Assembly: GCA_017307785.1 (NCBI GenBank)
Contig: JAFKGI010000050.1
Location: 1-51,720, forward strand
DNA: 51,720 bases
Direction of reading: 5' to 3'
DNA from: Vulcanimicrobiota bacterium
Lineage (GTDB): Bacteria; Vulcanimicrobiota; Xenobia; Xenobiales; JADMJV01
The notes under the pieces were generated by a model, which saw only the letters and a program-made list of their open reading frames with translations, did not search any database and was not told the DNA's origin. Shown here one piece after another: positions 34,376-43,052 of the stretch. Position 1 is the first letter of the stretch, and each line of letters begins with the position of its first letter. Made by a program: the position numbers and the translations under genes.

Positions 34376-34828
34376 TCAGTTCTTGTGGGGGAAGGGCGGG
34401 TTCGGGCCACCAGGACCGCCGGGCGGGCCCGGAAACGGGTCCTGCACGCTCAGGGTGGTGGTCAGGTAGTTGTTGTCTTCCCGAGTTTCGGCCACTTCGT
34501 TCTTGGTGTCGACGGTGGCGTCGACCCAGATGAGTTGCTGACCGGCGTGGGTGTAGAGCGGTCCGAGTTGACGAAAGGTCAATGAAGCACCGGCAGCCAG
34601 ACCGGCTCCGCGAGCGGTTTTGTCCATCTGCTCGGCGGTGAGGCGAATCTGAAAGGGTCCGGCGGCCTGATCTCCCTGGTTCTTGATGACGACGTCGAAA
34701 GTCACTTTGTCTCCGCCGTAGGGGAAAGCGTTGCTGGGAATGACGTCCTGGACGATCAGATCAGGCCCGTGGGCCGGCTGGGGTGCGCGCGCCGCCATGG
34801 GCCGCGCCAAAGTCGGTTGAATGGTCAT
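34376..34828 (-). CDS. CARDB-domain protein
   Basis: A 150-residue protein. Residues about 22-130 are one CARDB (Ig-like adhesion) domain. It starts PDLIVQDVIPSN, continues VTFDVVIKNQGDQAAGPFQIRL, and ends with the family's hallmark DTKNEVAETREDNNYLTTTL. A Pro/Gly-rich tail closes the protein. No signal peptide is visible, which is unusual because CARDB proteins are normally exported. A GAGGGAA site lies about eight bases before the ATG. It is probably a structural or binding module; the partner is unknown. Confidence 0.8.
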   Translation of the reverse strand: MTIQPTLARPMAARAPQPAHGPDLIVQDVIPSNAFPYGGDKVTFDVVIKNQGDQAAGPFQIRLTAEQMDKTARGAGLAAGASLTFRQLGPLYTHAGQQLIWVDATVDTKNEVAETREDNNYLTTTLSVQDPFPGPPGGPGGPNPPFPHKN

Positions 34829-34942
34829 GGATTCGGTTCCCTCTTCTGCACTTTGTATCTATCTTTGTGATCTCAGCATAGATGCCGGTTGCCCGACCTG
34901 TGGCTAAGAGGATGTTACCTTTCGACCAAGCACACGTGCCTT

Positions 34943-35245
34943 ATGGAGTTTGCCCAGCACGTGCTCAACATCATTCGCGCGGTTCCTCCCGGACAGGTGG
35001 TGACCTACGGTCAGGTGGCCGCCCTGGCCGGTTATCCTCGGCGCGCTCGCCACGTGGGGCACGCTTTGCGAAACTGCCCGTCGGACGTCCCCTGGTACCG
35101 GGTCCTGGGAGCCGGCGGAAGCGTGCGAGTCGACCCTCCTCAGCGCCAACTGGAACTGCTGAGAGCCGAGGGGGTGGTAACCCTGACTCAGCGCGTGAGT
35201 CTCAAGAAATACCAATGGCTGCCCGGTCCGCTGAGTTTTCTATAG
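34943..35245 (+). CDS. Alkyltransferase-like (ATL) DNA-repair protein
   Basis: A 100-residue protein of the MGMT DNA-binding-domain fold. The active-site motif PCHR is PWYR here, with Trp51 in place of the alkyl-accepting Cys, so it cannot repair by itself. ATL proteins bind O6-alkylguanine and hand the lesion to nucleotide excision repair. The Tyr22 and Arg36 helix (RRARHVGHAL) used for base flipping are kept. The ATG at 34943 gives the normal ATL length. An in-frame TTG at 34889 would add 18 residues. Confidence 0.85.
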   Translation: MEFAQHVLNIIRAVPPGQVVTYGQVAALAGYPRRARHVGHALRNCPSDVPWYRVLGAGGSVRVDPPQRQLELLRAEGVVTLTQRVSLKKYQWLPGPLSFL

Positions 35246-35265
35246 AAAAACTCGGCCAGGCAAAA

Positions 35266-35326
35266 TTGCAAAAAAATCACGTCGCAAATTATTAACTTTT
35301 ACAGACCTAAACGTTAACGAAAAGTT
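35266..35326 (+). promoter_or_regulatory. Candidate promoter and operator for the marR unit
   Basis: TTGCAA (35266-35271) and TATTAA (35290-35295) are spaced 18 bases apart. Just downstream lie CGTTAACG, a perfect 8-bp palindrome (35312-35319), and an inverted repeat AACTTTT (35294-35300) / AAAAGTT (35320-35326). This AT-rich patch stands out from its surroundings and would suit MarR autoregulation. Confidence 0.4.
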
Positions 35327-35379
35327 GCTGGATAAACAGGCCTCGAGGGGGAAAACAACTTTGAGGAGGCGACACCACA

Positions 35380-35520
35380 TTGTTCACTTTTACCCATCAG
35401 GATCTCCACCATCACGCCACCCGGGAGCAAGACAATCACAATCCCGCGGAATGCCTGCGCCTGCTGGCTCAGCTCATGCTGAACCACCAGTTCGCCCTGG
35501 GTGAAGAGGACCACGCGTAG
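35380..35520 (+). CDS. 46-residue His-rich small protein
   Basis: A short ORF with a TTG start at 35380, preceded by a strong GAGGAGG ribosome site ten bases upstream. It ends six bases before the marR start, which itself lacks a ribosome site. The peptide has seven His, three of them consecutive (HHH, residues 10-12), one Cys and an amphipathic helix (about 24-41). It may be a leader peptide whose translation allows marR translation, or a small metal-binding protein. I do not recognise a family. Confidence 0.5.
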   Translation: MFTFTHQDLHHHATREQDNHNPAECLRLLAQLMLNHQFALGEEDHA

Positions 35521-35526
35521 CCCTCC

Positions 35527-36000
35527 TTGGACCCCTCTACCCGGGAACAAATCGAGACCTGGAATTTGCTCATGCGCTTGCAGGCGCAAATTCTGCTCCA
35601 GGTCGAGCAAGAATTTGAGAAGGCCGGCGTGCTCAGCTACCGCAGTTACGAGGTGCTGGTGGCCCTGATGCAAGCGCCTGGCCAGCAACTCCGACTCAGT
35701 CAACTGGCCAACCTGGTCGGTCTCTCACGCAGTGGACTGACCCGCATGGTCGACCGCCTTGAGAAAGATGGCCTGCTGCGGCGCGATCGATCTCCCGTCG
35801 ACGGTCGCGGCATCAATGCTCACCTCCACGAGAAGGGACGAGAAGCGGTCCGGGAGGCCTGGCCAACCTACCGAGCCTGCGTGGAACGTTGGCTCGGTCG
35901 CACGATAGACGTTCACGACAGGGCGGAATTGCGGCAGATCTGCCGGCGCTTACTCGAGATTCCCGAGCGTGTGCACGACTCCCAGGAAGTCTGGGATTAA
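35527..36000 (+). CDS. MarR-family transcription regulator
   Basis: A 157-residue MarR regulator. The winged helix spans about 35-105: LRLSQLANLVGLSRSGLTRMVDRLEKDGLLRRDRSPVDGR carries the recognition helix and the wing with its DxR. Dimerisation helices are at both ends. These proteins repress genes for efflux or stress and respond to phenolics, oxidants or metals. The TTG start has no ribosome site, so translation is probably coupled to the small ORF just upstream. The last four bases overlap the convergent CHAP-like gene. Confidence 0.85.
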   Translation: MDPSTREQIETWNLLMRLQAQILLQVEQEFEKAGVLSYRSYEVLVALMQAPGQQLRLSQLANLVGLSRSGLTRMVDRLEKDGLLRRDRSPVDGRGINAHLHEKGREAVREAWPTYRACVERWLGRTIDVHDRAELRQICRRLLEIPERVHDSQEVWD

Positions 36001-36797
36001 AAATCCAGGTGGTCTTTGGGCACTTCCGTTTGGACCACGCCCGGCTCGAAAGTGAAAAGCCTTTCCGGATGAGTCAGACGCACGAATTTCACGTCCTCGA
36101 TGAGATCAGCGGAGACCGTATGATCGGCCAATCCCTGAGTACTGGCCTGACTCGAAAAGAACGACACCCTCAGGCCATCTTGCTCATCCCGGCTGTATCC
36201 CAGAAAGACTACGCTGTGGCCGTTGCCGCTCTTCCAGCTAATATTGACGAAGTCTCCGGGCAGTGCATCGCGAGGCGCCACTTCCTCCCCCAGGCCCAGG
36301 TACTGCACCAGGCAGAACTGGCTGCCGTAGCCGTCAGCGTTCCACCAACCCCAAGCCTTGACGCGGTCCTCGCGGCGGCCACCATCCGGCTCTTGCATTC
36401 TCATCCCTTCGAGCCTGCGCTCGTCCAGGCGACGCCCCGGGTAGAGAGCGTTCAGCGCCTCGACCAGGACCGCGTAGCTGGAGCCTGAGCAATAGCTGGT
36501 CGTGCGCGGCGGCGCCAACAGCGGAGCTCCTAATAGTTGCAGGCCATAGCCGATCGGAGATTCGGCGGGAACAGCCTTAACGCCCGTAAAATAGCCACCG
36601 CCTTCCGGAGCACTGGCCTGTACCTTGTCGATCGCTCGCAAGACACAGCCATTGTAACCCACGGTACTGTCCGCCAGCAGCTCCTCATGGCGCTGGTGGT
36701 GCGTTCCACCGCCAAGCTGAGCGGAAGAGAGATAAAAAGGAGCATCGGCCCAGGCCAGCGAGAGCAGCAGTCCAACACAAAGCAGGCGAAGGAGCAT
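35997..36797 (-). CDS. Secreted CHAP-like (papain-fold) amidase candidate
   Basis: A protein of about 266 residues with a signal peptide (MLLRLLCVGLLLSLAWA). The later motifs TSYCSGSSY (Cys103) and SGNGHSVVFLGY (His194) have the order and spacing of NlpC/P60 and CHAP cysteine amidases, which cut cell-wall peptides. The Gly-Asp pair in LPGDFVNISW between them is also typical. The exact subfamily is not recognised. The start is placed at the ATG at 36797 because the signal peptide begins there; the frame extends to an ATG at 36854. Confidence 0.65.
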   Translation of the reverse strand: MLLRLLCVGLLLSLAWADAPFYLSSAQLGGGTHHQRHEELLADSTVGYNGCVLRAIDKVQASAPEGGGYFTGVKAVPAESPIGYGLQLLGAPLLAPPRTTSYCSGSSYAVLVEALNALYPGRRLDERRLEGMRMQEPDGGRREDRVKAWGWWNADGYGSQFCLVQYLGLGEEVAPRDALPGDFVNISWKSGNGHSVVFLGYSRDEQDGLRVSFFSSQASTQGLADHTVSADLIEDVKFVRLTHPERLFTFEPGVVQTEVPKDHLDF

Positions 36798-36852
36798 GGG
36801 GAGTGGTTCCCGATTCAGAGGGGAGCGCCTCCCGGTGGCCAATAGCGCCAGC

Positions 36853-37188
36853 ATGCGTCGTTATCCTCGGCTGGGCGGTCTGCTGCTGACACTTATCGGG
36901 GCTTATCTGGCCAAGCTGACCATCTAAAATGTCTGGACCCAGGCACAGGCCGGCGAACCCTCCCTCACGCTCCACATGAAAGGCGTGGTCGTTGCGATCG
37001 CCACTGTTTTGGGGGGCCTGGCCATGATGGTGACCGGCTCAAAGGCTCAGGAAGCCCGTTTCCGCGACCCCGACACTCAGAAACTGACGCGAGCCGGATA
37101 TCTGCTGATCTTCCTGCTGTTAGGACCGGCATTCGCGTTCTACTGGTGGTTCGAGCACAAATTGACCTCGATGGGCTATCAATTCTAA
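36853..37188 (+). pseudogene. Small membrane protein gene interrupted by an in-frame TAA
   Basis: The reading frame from the ATG at 36853 encodes a membrane start (MRRYPRLGGLLLTLIGAYLA) and meets TAA at 36925-36927. The same frame then continues with coding-like sequence to 37188: VWTQAQAGEPSLTLHMKGVV, a transmembrane segment at about 36985-37040, a hinge, and a second at about 37100-37150. The later ATG at 36976 has no ribosome site. The simplest reading is one protein of about 110 residues with three membrane helices, broken by a single-base change such as TAC to TAA. Alternatives are two short proteins or a sequencing error. Confidence 0.6.
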
Positions 37189-38030
37189 GCCGGCGAATCC
37201 TTGCCAGCCTGATTCCGCCGCTGGCGGCGTTGGTGGTGAAGGGTTTGCCTCACCCCGCCAGCCAGCAGTGCGCCCAATGGATTCTGCTCTGGGGGGTGAG
37301 CGTGGTGGCTCCCCTGGCTCTGCGCCTGGTGGGGCGACACCCTCGATTGCAACGGACCCTGGCCATGACTGGCTGGCTGATGCTGGCTGGCTATCTATGG
37401 GAAGGACCCTGGCTGATCCTTGCCTCGGCCTGCTGGCTTTTGGTCACCCTGGCCATGGCCTGGCAAGTCCGGACCCCGGACCGGACGCAACGACTGGCCT
37501 TTCTCTACGCGCCGGTGGGCGGCGTCTGGGCCCTGGCCTCGGCCTGGCAACACGGATTGATGGGCTTTGACCCCTTGATGACCTTGCTCACCGCCGACCA
37601 CTTCTGCTACGTCACCCTGGGAGCCATGGTCTGGGCCGGCCAGGCCGGTCGCGATCTAGCGCAGCTGGCCCTCTATCGCGGGCTGATCCGGTTCCTCTGG
37701 ATCAGTCCTGCCCTGGTGGCCATCGGCATCACGCTGAGCCACTGGCAGGGCCAGACCACCCTGATCGAGTGCCTGGGGGTGACCGCCCAGGTGTCGGCCA
37801 CCACGGGCATCAGTCTGGTCTGGCTGACTCGCGGAGCGAAAAACCCGGCTTTAACGGCTTCCGCCCTGTGCTCTTTGCTCACCATGGGGCTGGCCCTCAA
37901 CTATGCCTGGGGGCGCTGGCTGCCCGCCAACCATCTGGAGCTGGCCTGGATGATCCCCTACCACGGACTGGTCAACGCCCTGGGATTTGTAACCCTGGGT
38001 CTGATCGCCTGGAGCTACAGGGCGACGTAG
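37146..38030 (+). CDS. Multipass membrane protein, possibly YndJ-like
   Basis: A protein of about 294 residues with eight to nine hydrophobic helices spread over the whole length and short loops. The C-terminal motif WMIPYHGLVNALGFVTLG resembles the conserved HG-NA-GF helix of YndJ-type membrane proteins. Function is unknown. The GTG at 37146 lies inside the preceding gene; no better ribosome-site-supported start is visible, so the first 15 residues are uncertain. The last 16 bases overlap the convergent yebC gene. Confidence 0.65.
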   Translation: MVRAQIDLDGLSILSRRILASLIPPLAALVVKGLPHPASQQCAQWILLWGVSVVAPLALRLVGRHPRLQRTLAMTGWLMLAGYLWEGPWLILASACWLLVTLAMAWQVRTPDRTQRLAFLYAPVGGVWALASAWQHGLMGFDPLMTLLTADHFCYVTLGAMVWAGQAGRDLAQLALYRGLIRFLWISPALVAIGITLSHWQGQTTLIECLGVTAQVSATTGISLVWLTRGAKNPALTASALCSLLTMGLALNYAWGRWLPANHLELAWMIPYHGLVNALGFVTLGLIAWSYRAT

Positions 38031-38695
38031 ACGTTCTGCACGTCGTCGTGGTTGTCGATGGCCGCCAGGAAGGCCTCGACCTCGGCCAACTCCGTTTCAC
38101 CCAGCGATACCGGATTTTTAGGACGATAGCCCAACTTGGCGGCAACCACCGTGAAGCCGAAATTGGGAAGCGCCTTGCACACCAGATCCAGATCGGTCGG
38201 ATCGGTGTAGAACAAGCTGACGTCCTCTTCGCCCGCCTCGAAATCCTGAGCGCCGGCTTCGATGGCGGCCGTTTCCAGGTCGGCCGTGCCCTGCGCTTCG
38301 ATCATGCCGACGTGGTCAAAATCCCAGGCCACCGATCCGCTGGTTCCCAGTTGGCCTTTGCGAAACAGCACGCGCATCTCGGAAGCGGTGCGATTGACGT
38401 TATCGGTGAGACATTCCACGATGACGGCCACTCGATGGGGAGCGAAGCCCTCGTAGGCCAGAGCGTCATAATTGACCGCATCTTTGTCCGAGCTCTTCTT
38501 CAGGGCGCGCTCCAGGGTCTCGCGGGGCATCGAAGCCTTCTTGGCCTGGTCGACCAGCAAACGCAGTTTGGCGTTCATGTCTGGATCGTTGCCGTTTTTG
38601 GCCGCAATGGCGATTTCCTTGGACAACTTTCCGAACAGGCGCCCCTTGGCGTTGGCGGCTGCGTCTCGGTGCTTGGCTTTCCACTGTGAACCCAC
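38015..38695 (-). CDS. yebC: YebC/PmpR-family regulatory protein
   Basis: A protein of about 226 residues of the YebC/TACO1 family. The N-terminal QWKAKHRDAAANAKGRLFGKLSKEI matches the family's start, followed by the DMNAKLRLLVDQAKKASMPRETLERALKK segment and the YEGFAPHRVAVIVECLTDNVNRT core. The start is the GTG at 38695 with a GAGGAG site upstream; the frame extends to 38746 without family similarity. Members act as transcription regulators or as translation factors that ease proline-run stalling. Confidence 0.9.
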   Translation of the reverse strand: MGSQWKAKHRDAAANAKGRLFGKLSKEIAIAAKNGNDPDMNAKLRLLVDQAKKASMPRETLERALKKSSDKDAVNYDALAYEGFAPHRVAVIVECLTDNVNRTASEMRVLFRKGQLGTSGSVAWDFDHVGMIEAQGTADLETAAIEAGAQDFEAGEEDVSLFYTDPTDLDLVCKALPNFGFTVVAAKLGYRPKNPVSLGETELAEVEAFLAAIDNHDDVQNVYVAL

Positions 38696-38799
38696 GACGA
38701 ATGATCTCCTCAATAAACTGGACGTTGGCTTTTCTTGCCGTACCAAGCCCTGTCCTGGGAGTACAGCCTTTTTTCAGGGCCACCCTCTAAATTTCACAT

Positions 38800-39882
38800 G
38801 TGAAACTCCAGCCCAACAGGCCGGCGGTGGCTCCCACACTGCTCAACCGCCCGCCCCAAAAACCGCCCGAGAAGCCGGCTCCCGAGCCGGAACCGGAAGG
38901 CTGGTGGCATGAAGTCGGACTGGGTCTGCTCCAGGACAAGCTTCATTTAACCCCAGAGCGCATCAACTCGACCGTGGAAAGCGCTCGCGACCTGGGCAAG
39001 ACGGTGGCCGTAACCTGGCCGAACCTCAGAGACCAGGTCGAAAAAGTGTTGGGACATCCTCTGCTGGACGGACGCTTTCCCAACGCCAGCGGACACATCG
39101 AAGGCGCCGTGATGGTCGGCACCGGCGCCCTCGGCTACGGACTGGCCGGCATCGAAGGCCTGGCCGGCGCGGCCCGACTCATTTCAGGCGTGCGCCACGG
39201 CAGCAAATCCCGCATTCTCGAAGGCGCTCTTGATCTCACTTCCGGCGCTGCCATCGCCGCCACCATCTTCGGAACCGGTTCGCTGCCGCTGATCTTGGGC
39301 CCGGTGGCAGGCGGGCTGGGCATCGCGCGCAGCGCCGTACGAGCCGTGAAAGCCTACCAACAGGCCAAACCGGCGGAAGAAGTCCAGGCCTTCATGGATG
39401 GAACCCGTTCCGCCGCCGTGATGGCGACCCTGATCGGCTACTCTCATCCAGGGGCCAAGATTTTTGCCCAGATTCTGGGCCCGGCGGCGGCCGTGGTGCA
39501 GGGCGCCAGAGGCTACGTCTCCTTGAGCCAGGGCCTGAAGAAGAACGATAAGGCACGGCAGGTGGCCGGTCTGGCCGACCTGGGCACGGCCGTGGGCCTG
39601 ACGCTGACCTTCAACGGCCTGATGGTTCCCGGTATGGCCGTTACCGTGGCCAGTTCCGCAGCCCAGCTGGCCTACAGCGTCCTACCCGGCGTGGAGCGAG
39701 CCACCAATGCCGCGCTGAGCTTCTTCAACGTGCCCTTGAAAGTGGGCGTGGCGGCGGTCGATTCGGTGGTCGACCCGATTTTCAACAATCTCCGGAACTG
39801 GATCGACCAGCACTCGCCCTGGCAGCACGGAGAAGAGAAGCCTCCCGATCACCAGCAGAAGCCACCCGACAAGCCCAAGTAA
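38800..39882 (+). CDS. Hydrophobic Gly/Ala-rich protein of unknown function
   Basis: A 360-residue protein. Pro-rich ends (about 8-32 and 343-360) flank a central region with repeated Gly/Ala-rich hydrophobic stretches (about 100-130, 145-180, 220-245, 265-295). These resemble the alternating helices of pore-forming or membrane-inserting proteins. No signal peptide or family is recognised. The GTG start at 38800 has no clear ribosome site. It ends directly against the stop of the convergent mutS gene. Confidence 0.6.
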   Translation: MKLQPNRPAVAPTLLNRPPQKPPEKPAPEPEPEGWWHEVGLGLLQDKLHLTPERINSTVESARDLGKTVAVTWPNLRDQVEKVLGHPLLDGRFPNASGHIEGAVMVGTGALGYGLAGIEGLAGAARLISGVRHGSKSRILEGALDLTSGAAIAATIFGTGSLPLILGPVAGGLGIARSAVRAVKAYQQAKPAEEVQAFMDGTRSAAVMATLIGYSHPGAKIFAQILGPAAAVVQGARGYVSLSQGLKKNDKARQVAGLADLGTAVGLTLTFNGLMVPGMAVTVASSAAQLAYSVLPGVERATNAALSFFNVPLKVGVAAVDSVVDPIFNNLRNWIDQHSPWQHGEEKPPDHQQKPPDKPK

Positions 39883-42447
39883 TCAGAGGCGGGCCTTCCA
39901 GCCTTCCACCCAGGTTTTCACTTGTTCCGGCGACATGCGATCCAAGGACAGGTTGCCCAGTTCTCCCACCAGCTCGGCGGGGTCAAAAAACAGGCTCATC
40001 TGAGTGCGCCCCTCCTTGCGAGGGCCCGATGAGCGAGCTTCCTTTTCCAACTGAGTCAGTAGTTTCTGCGAACGCTCCAGCACCCAGGTCGGCAAACCGG
40101 CCAGTTGAGCCACGTAAATACCGTAGCTGCGGTCGGCGCCGCCGGCCACAATCTTATGGAGGAAGACAACCTGATCGCGGGTCTCCTGTACGGCTACGCG
40201 TTGATTGCTAACGCCGGAATAGTCCTTTGCCAAACTGGTCAACTCGTGGAAGTGAGTAGCAAAAAGAGTTCGGCACTTACAGGTCAGATAGAGATACTCG
40301 GCGATGGCCCGCGCCAGAGCCAGGCCATCGTAGGTGGAAGTGCCGCGGCCGATTTCGTCCAGGATGACCAGCGAGCGAGGAGTGGCGTGGCGCAAGATGT
40401 TGGCCGCCTCGCTCATTTCCACCATGAAAGTGGACTGGCCCAAATGCAAATCGTCAGAGGCACCCACTCGAGTGAAAACCCGATCGTGAATCCCCAGGCG
40501 CGCCGAAGAAGCTGGAACAAACGAGCCCGTCTGAGCCATCAGCACAATCAACGCCTGCTGACGCAGATAAGTGGATTTGCCGCTCATGTTCGGACCGGTC
40601 AACACCACCAGACGCTTGTTGGCGTCCAGTTGGCAATCGTTGGGGACAAAGCCGCCCGACAAACTGCGCTCGACCACAGGATGCCGACCGCCGCGAATGT
40701 CGACGACTTCCTCGGCCACCAACTCCGGCCTCACCCAGTGGTAGCGAACGGCCGCTTCAGCCAGAGCGGCGTAAACGTCCACCTCGGCCACGGCGCGCGC
40801 GGCCCGGCGCAGGCCTTCTAGATGTTCGGCCACCTGATTGCGCAGAATGACGAAAAGATCGTACTCCAACTCGCGAATCTTCTCTTCCGCGCCCAGAACC
40901 TTGGTCTCGATTTCCTTGAGTTCGGGAGTGAAGTAGCGTTCGGCGTTGGCCAGAGTCTGCTTACGAATGTAGTGCTCCGGCACCGACCGCATGTGGGTCT
41001 TGGTCACCTCCAGGTAGTAGCCAAAGACCTGATTGTAGCCGACCTTCATGCTGCGAATGCCGGTCAACTCGCGCTCTTTTTCCTCCAGGGCGGCAATCCA
41101 GCTCTTGGCCGAGGAACAGGCGGTGCGCAATTCATCCAGGCCCTCATGGAAGCCGCTACGGATAATCCCGCCTTCGCGCAGACCCTGGGGCGGATCTTCG
41201 GCGATCGCGCGGGCGAGCAGTTCCACCAAACCGGGATCGACCTGTAGATGGTCGAGCAAACGAGGCCAGTTGCCCCCTTCCGGCAACTGCCGGCGCAACT
41301 CCGGCAGCACCGAAAGAGAGCGCAATAGCGCCAGCAGATCTCTGGCGTTGGCGCTCTGATAAACGACGCGAGCCAGCAGACGCTCGATGTCTTTGACCGG
41401 ATTGAGAGCCGCTCGGACTTGCTGACAGGCATAATAGTCATCCACCAGCGCCTGCAAGGAATCTTGCCGGGCCAGGATGGCGGGACGGTCGAGCAAGGGC
41501 CGGGTCAACCAGGATCGCAAAAGACGAGCACCCATGGCGGTGATGGTGTGGTCCATGGACCACAAGAGACTTCCGCGGCGCTCCCGACCCATCAAGGTCT
41601 CACACACTTCCAGGTTGCGCAGACTGGTCGTGTCCAGCGTCATGATTTCGGATAGAGAGTAGGCGCGAGGCGGCTCCACGCTCTGCTGATCGCGACCGGT
41701 CGTCTCCAGCAAATACTCCATCAAGGCGGCCGCGGCCATGGTGGCCGCCCGGCGGCCGGTCAGATCGCAAGGCTGCAGCGATTTAAGATTAAATCGCTTT
41801 TTCAAAGAATCCTCCGCCTGCCGCGGTGATTGATGGAAAGCTCGCTGACAAACGGCCAGCCCGTCAGCTCGGGCAAGATTGAGCAAGTCGCCGACGTTGG
41901 GAGTGCCCTCCCCAGCCAAAAGCAGTTCGGAAGGGCGGAACCGATAGATCTCCTCGGCCAGGCGCACTTCTTCGTTGGGTAATTCCGTGCACACGAAGTC
42001 GCCGGTGGTCACGTCGCAAGCGGCCAGCCCGACTTCGTCTCCATCGGCCAGCAAGCACAGCAAATAGTTGTGGTTCTGCTCATCCAGCATCTGGGGGTCC
42101 AGGACGGTACCGGCCGTCACGACCCGGGTGACTTCACGCCGCACCAGCCCTTTGCCCGGGGCAGCTGCTTCCATCTGATCTGCCACCGCCACGCGGTGTC
42201 CTTTTTCGATCAAGGCTCGCAGGTAAGCGTCCAGCGCGAAGTGGGGCACGCCGGCCATGGCCAGTTTCTGGCCTCCCCCGGCTTCTTTGGCGGTCTGCAC
42301 GATATCCGCGTCGCGCGCCATCGTTTCGGCGTCTTGCCCGTATGCTTCGAAGAAATCCCCTACCCGCATCAGCATCAGACAGCCGGGGTGGTCATCCTTT
42401 AGCTGATAATACTGGTGAAAAAGTGGTGTGAGTTGAGTCCGGTCCAT
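39883..42447 (-). CDS. mutS: DNA mismatch-repair protein MutS
   Basis: A MutS of about 854 residues. The mismatch-wedge motif is GDFFEAYG (about 30-37; Phe-x-Glu). Connector, lever and clamp domains follow. The ATPase carries GPNMSGKST (Walker A), VILDEIGRGTSTYDG (Walker B and signature) and the ATHFHEL motif. A C-terminal dimerisation tail is present. The ATG at 42447 matches the normal MutS start; the frame extends to a GTG at 42504 with no similarity. Divergent from fabZ. mutL is not in the window. Confidence 0.95.
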   Translation of the reverse strand: MDRTQLTPLFHQYYQLKDDHPGCLMLMRVGDFFEAYGQDAETMARDADIVQTAKEAGGGQKLAMAGVPHFALDAYLRALIEKGHRVAVADQMEAAAPGKGLVRREVTRVVTAGTVLDPQMLDEQNHNYLLCLLADGDEVGLAACDVTTGDFVCTELPNEEVRLAEEIYRFRPSELLLAGEGTPNVGDLLNLARADGLAVCQRAFHQSPRQAEDSLKKRFNLKSLQPCDLTGRRAATMAAAALMEYLLETTGRDQQSVEPPRAYSLSEIMTLDTTSLRNLEVCETLMGRERRGSLLWSMDHTITAMGARLLRSWLTRPLLDRPAILARQDSLQALVDDYYACQQVRAALNPVKDIERLLARVVYQSANARDLLALLRSLSVLPELRRQLPEGGNWPRLLDHLQVDPGLVELLARAIAEDPPQGLREGGIIRSGFHEGLDELRTACSSAKSWIAALEEKERELTGIRSMKVGYNQVFGYYLEVTKTHMRSVPEHYIRKQTLANAERYFTPELKEIETKVLGAEEKIRELEYDLFVILRNQVAEHLEGLRRAARAVAEVDVYAALAEAAVRYHWVRPELVAEEVVDIRGGRHPVVERSLSGGFVPNDCQLDANKRLVVLTGPNMSGKSTYLRQQALIVLMAQTGSFVPASSARLGIHDRVFTRVGASDDLHLGQSTFMVEMSEAANILRHATPRSLVILDEIGRGTSTYDGLALARAIAEYLYLTCKCRTLFATHFHELTSLAKDYSGVSNQRVAVQETRDQVVFLHKIVAGGADRSYGIYVAQLAGLPTWVLERSQKLLTQLEKEARSSGPRKEGRTQMSLFFDPAELVGELGNLSLDRMSPEQVKTWVEGWKARL

Positions 42448-42539
42448 AGGATTTCGGCCGTTCGACTCCGGTAAATGTATCCCCCTCGAAACCTTGTTTG
42501 CCACAGGGAACCGGCCTCGAGAGCGGCGAACCGGCCACC

Positions 42540-42962
42540 ATGGACACTCGAGAAATTCTCAACTACTTGCCCCACCGCGACCCGATGCTGCTGATCGACC
42601 GGCTAACCGACGTGCATGAAGACCGCGCCACCGGCCTCAAACAACTCAGTCAGAACGAATGGTATTTTCAGGGGCACTTTGGTGACGATCCCGAGATGCC
42701 GGTCAGCCTGCTGCTCGAGAGTATGGGACAGACGGGGGCCGCTGCCATTTTGAGCCGCCCGGAGAACCAGGGGAAATTGCTTTTTCTGGCCGGCATGGAT
42801 CTGGTAGAGGTCGAACGCGCCCCGACCCCCGGACAGAGCCTGCGCTACGAGTGCCATTTGCTGCGCTTTCGAGGACAGTCCGGCAAGACTCAAGTCTCTT
42901 GTTTTTGTGGTGAAGAGCGGATAGCTTTTGCCGAGTACACGTTTGTGCTATCAGAGTCCTGA
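42540..42962 (+). CDS. fabZ: FabZ-like 3-hydroxyacyl-ACP dehydratase
   Basis: A 140-residue single hot-dog-fold protein. The catalytic pair is His46 in FQGHF and Glu60 in SLLLESMGQ, 14 residues apart as in FabZ. The N-terminal LPHRDPMLLIDRL is the family's opening motif. The usual GHFPxxPxxPG loop is GHFGDDPEMPV, a modest deviation. It dehydrates 3-hydroxyacyl-ACP in fatty-acid synthesis. The ATG at 42540 is preferred; the frame extends upstream to 42498. No other fab gene is adjacent. Confidence 0.85.
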   Translation: MDTREILNYLPHRDPMLLIDRLTDVHEDRATGLKQLSQNEWYFQGHFGDDPEMPVSLLLESMGQTGAAAILSRPENQGKLLFLAGMDLVEVERAPTPGQSLRYECHLLRFRGQSGKTQVSCFCGEERIAFAEYTFVLSES

Positions 42963-43052
42963 TCAATAGAAGGAAACCTCTGGGGTCACGGATAACAGCC
43001 GCGCCTTGAGGGTCTTTCTGTTAGACCTGTTTACTGGAAGGAGCCGCTGGCG

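Noticed and set aside
36976..37188. Independent 70-residue membrane protein starting at 36976
   Set aside because: No ribosome site precedes the ATG, and coding-like sequence in the same frame continues upstream to the TAA and beyond.
43006..43035. Promoter for the acidic gene (TTGAGG, TTTACT)
   Set aside because: The start point would fall on or after the ribosome site at 43036, so the element could not serve the mapped ATG.
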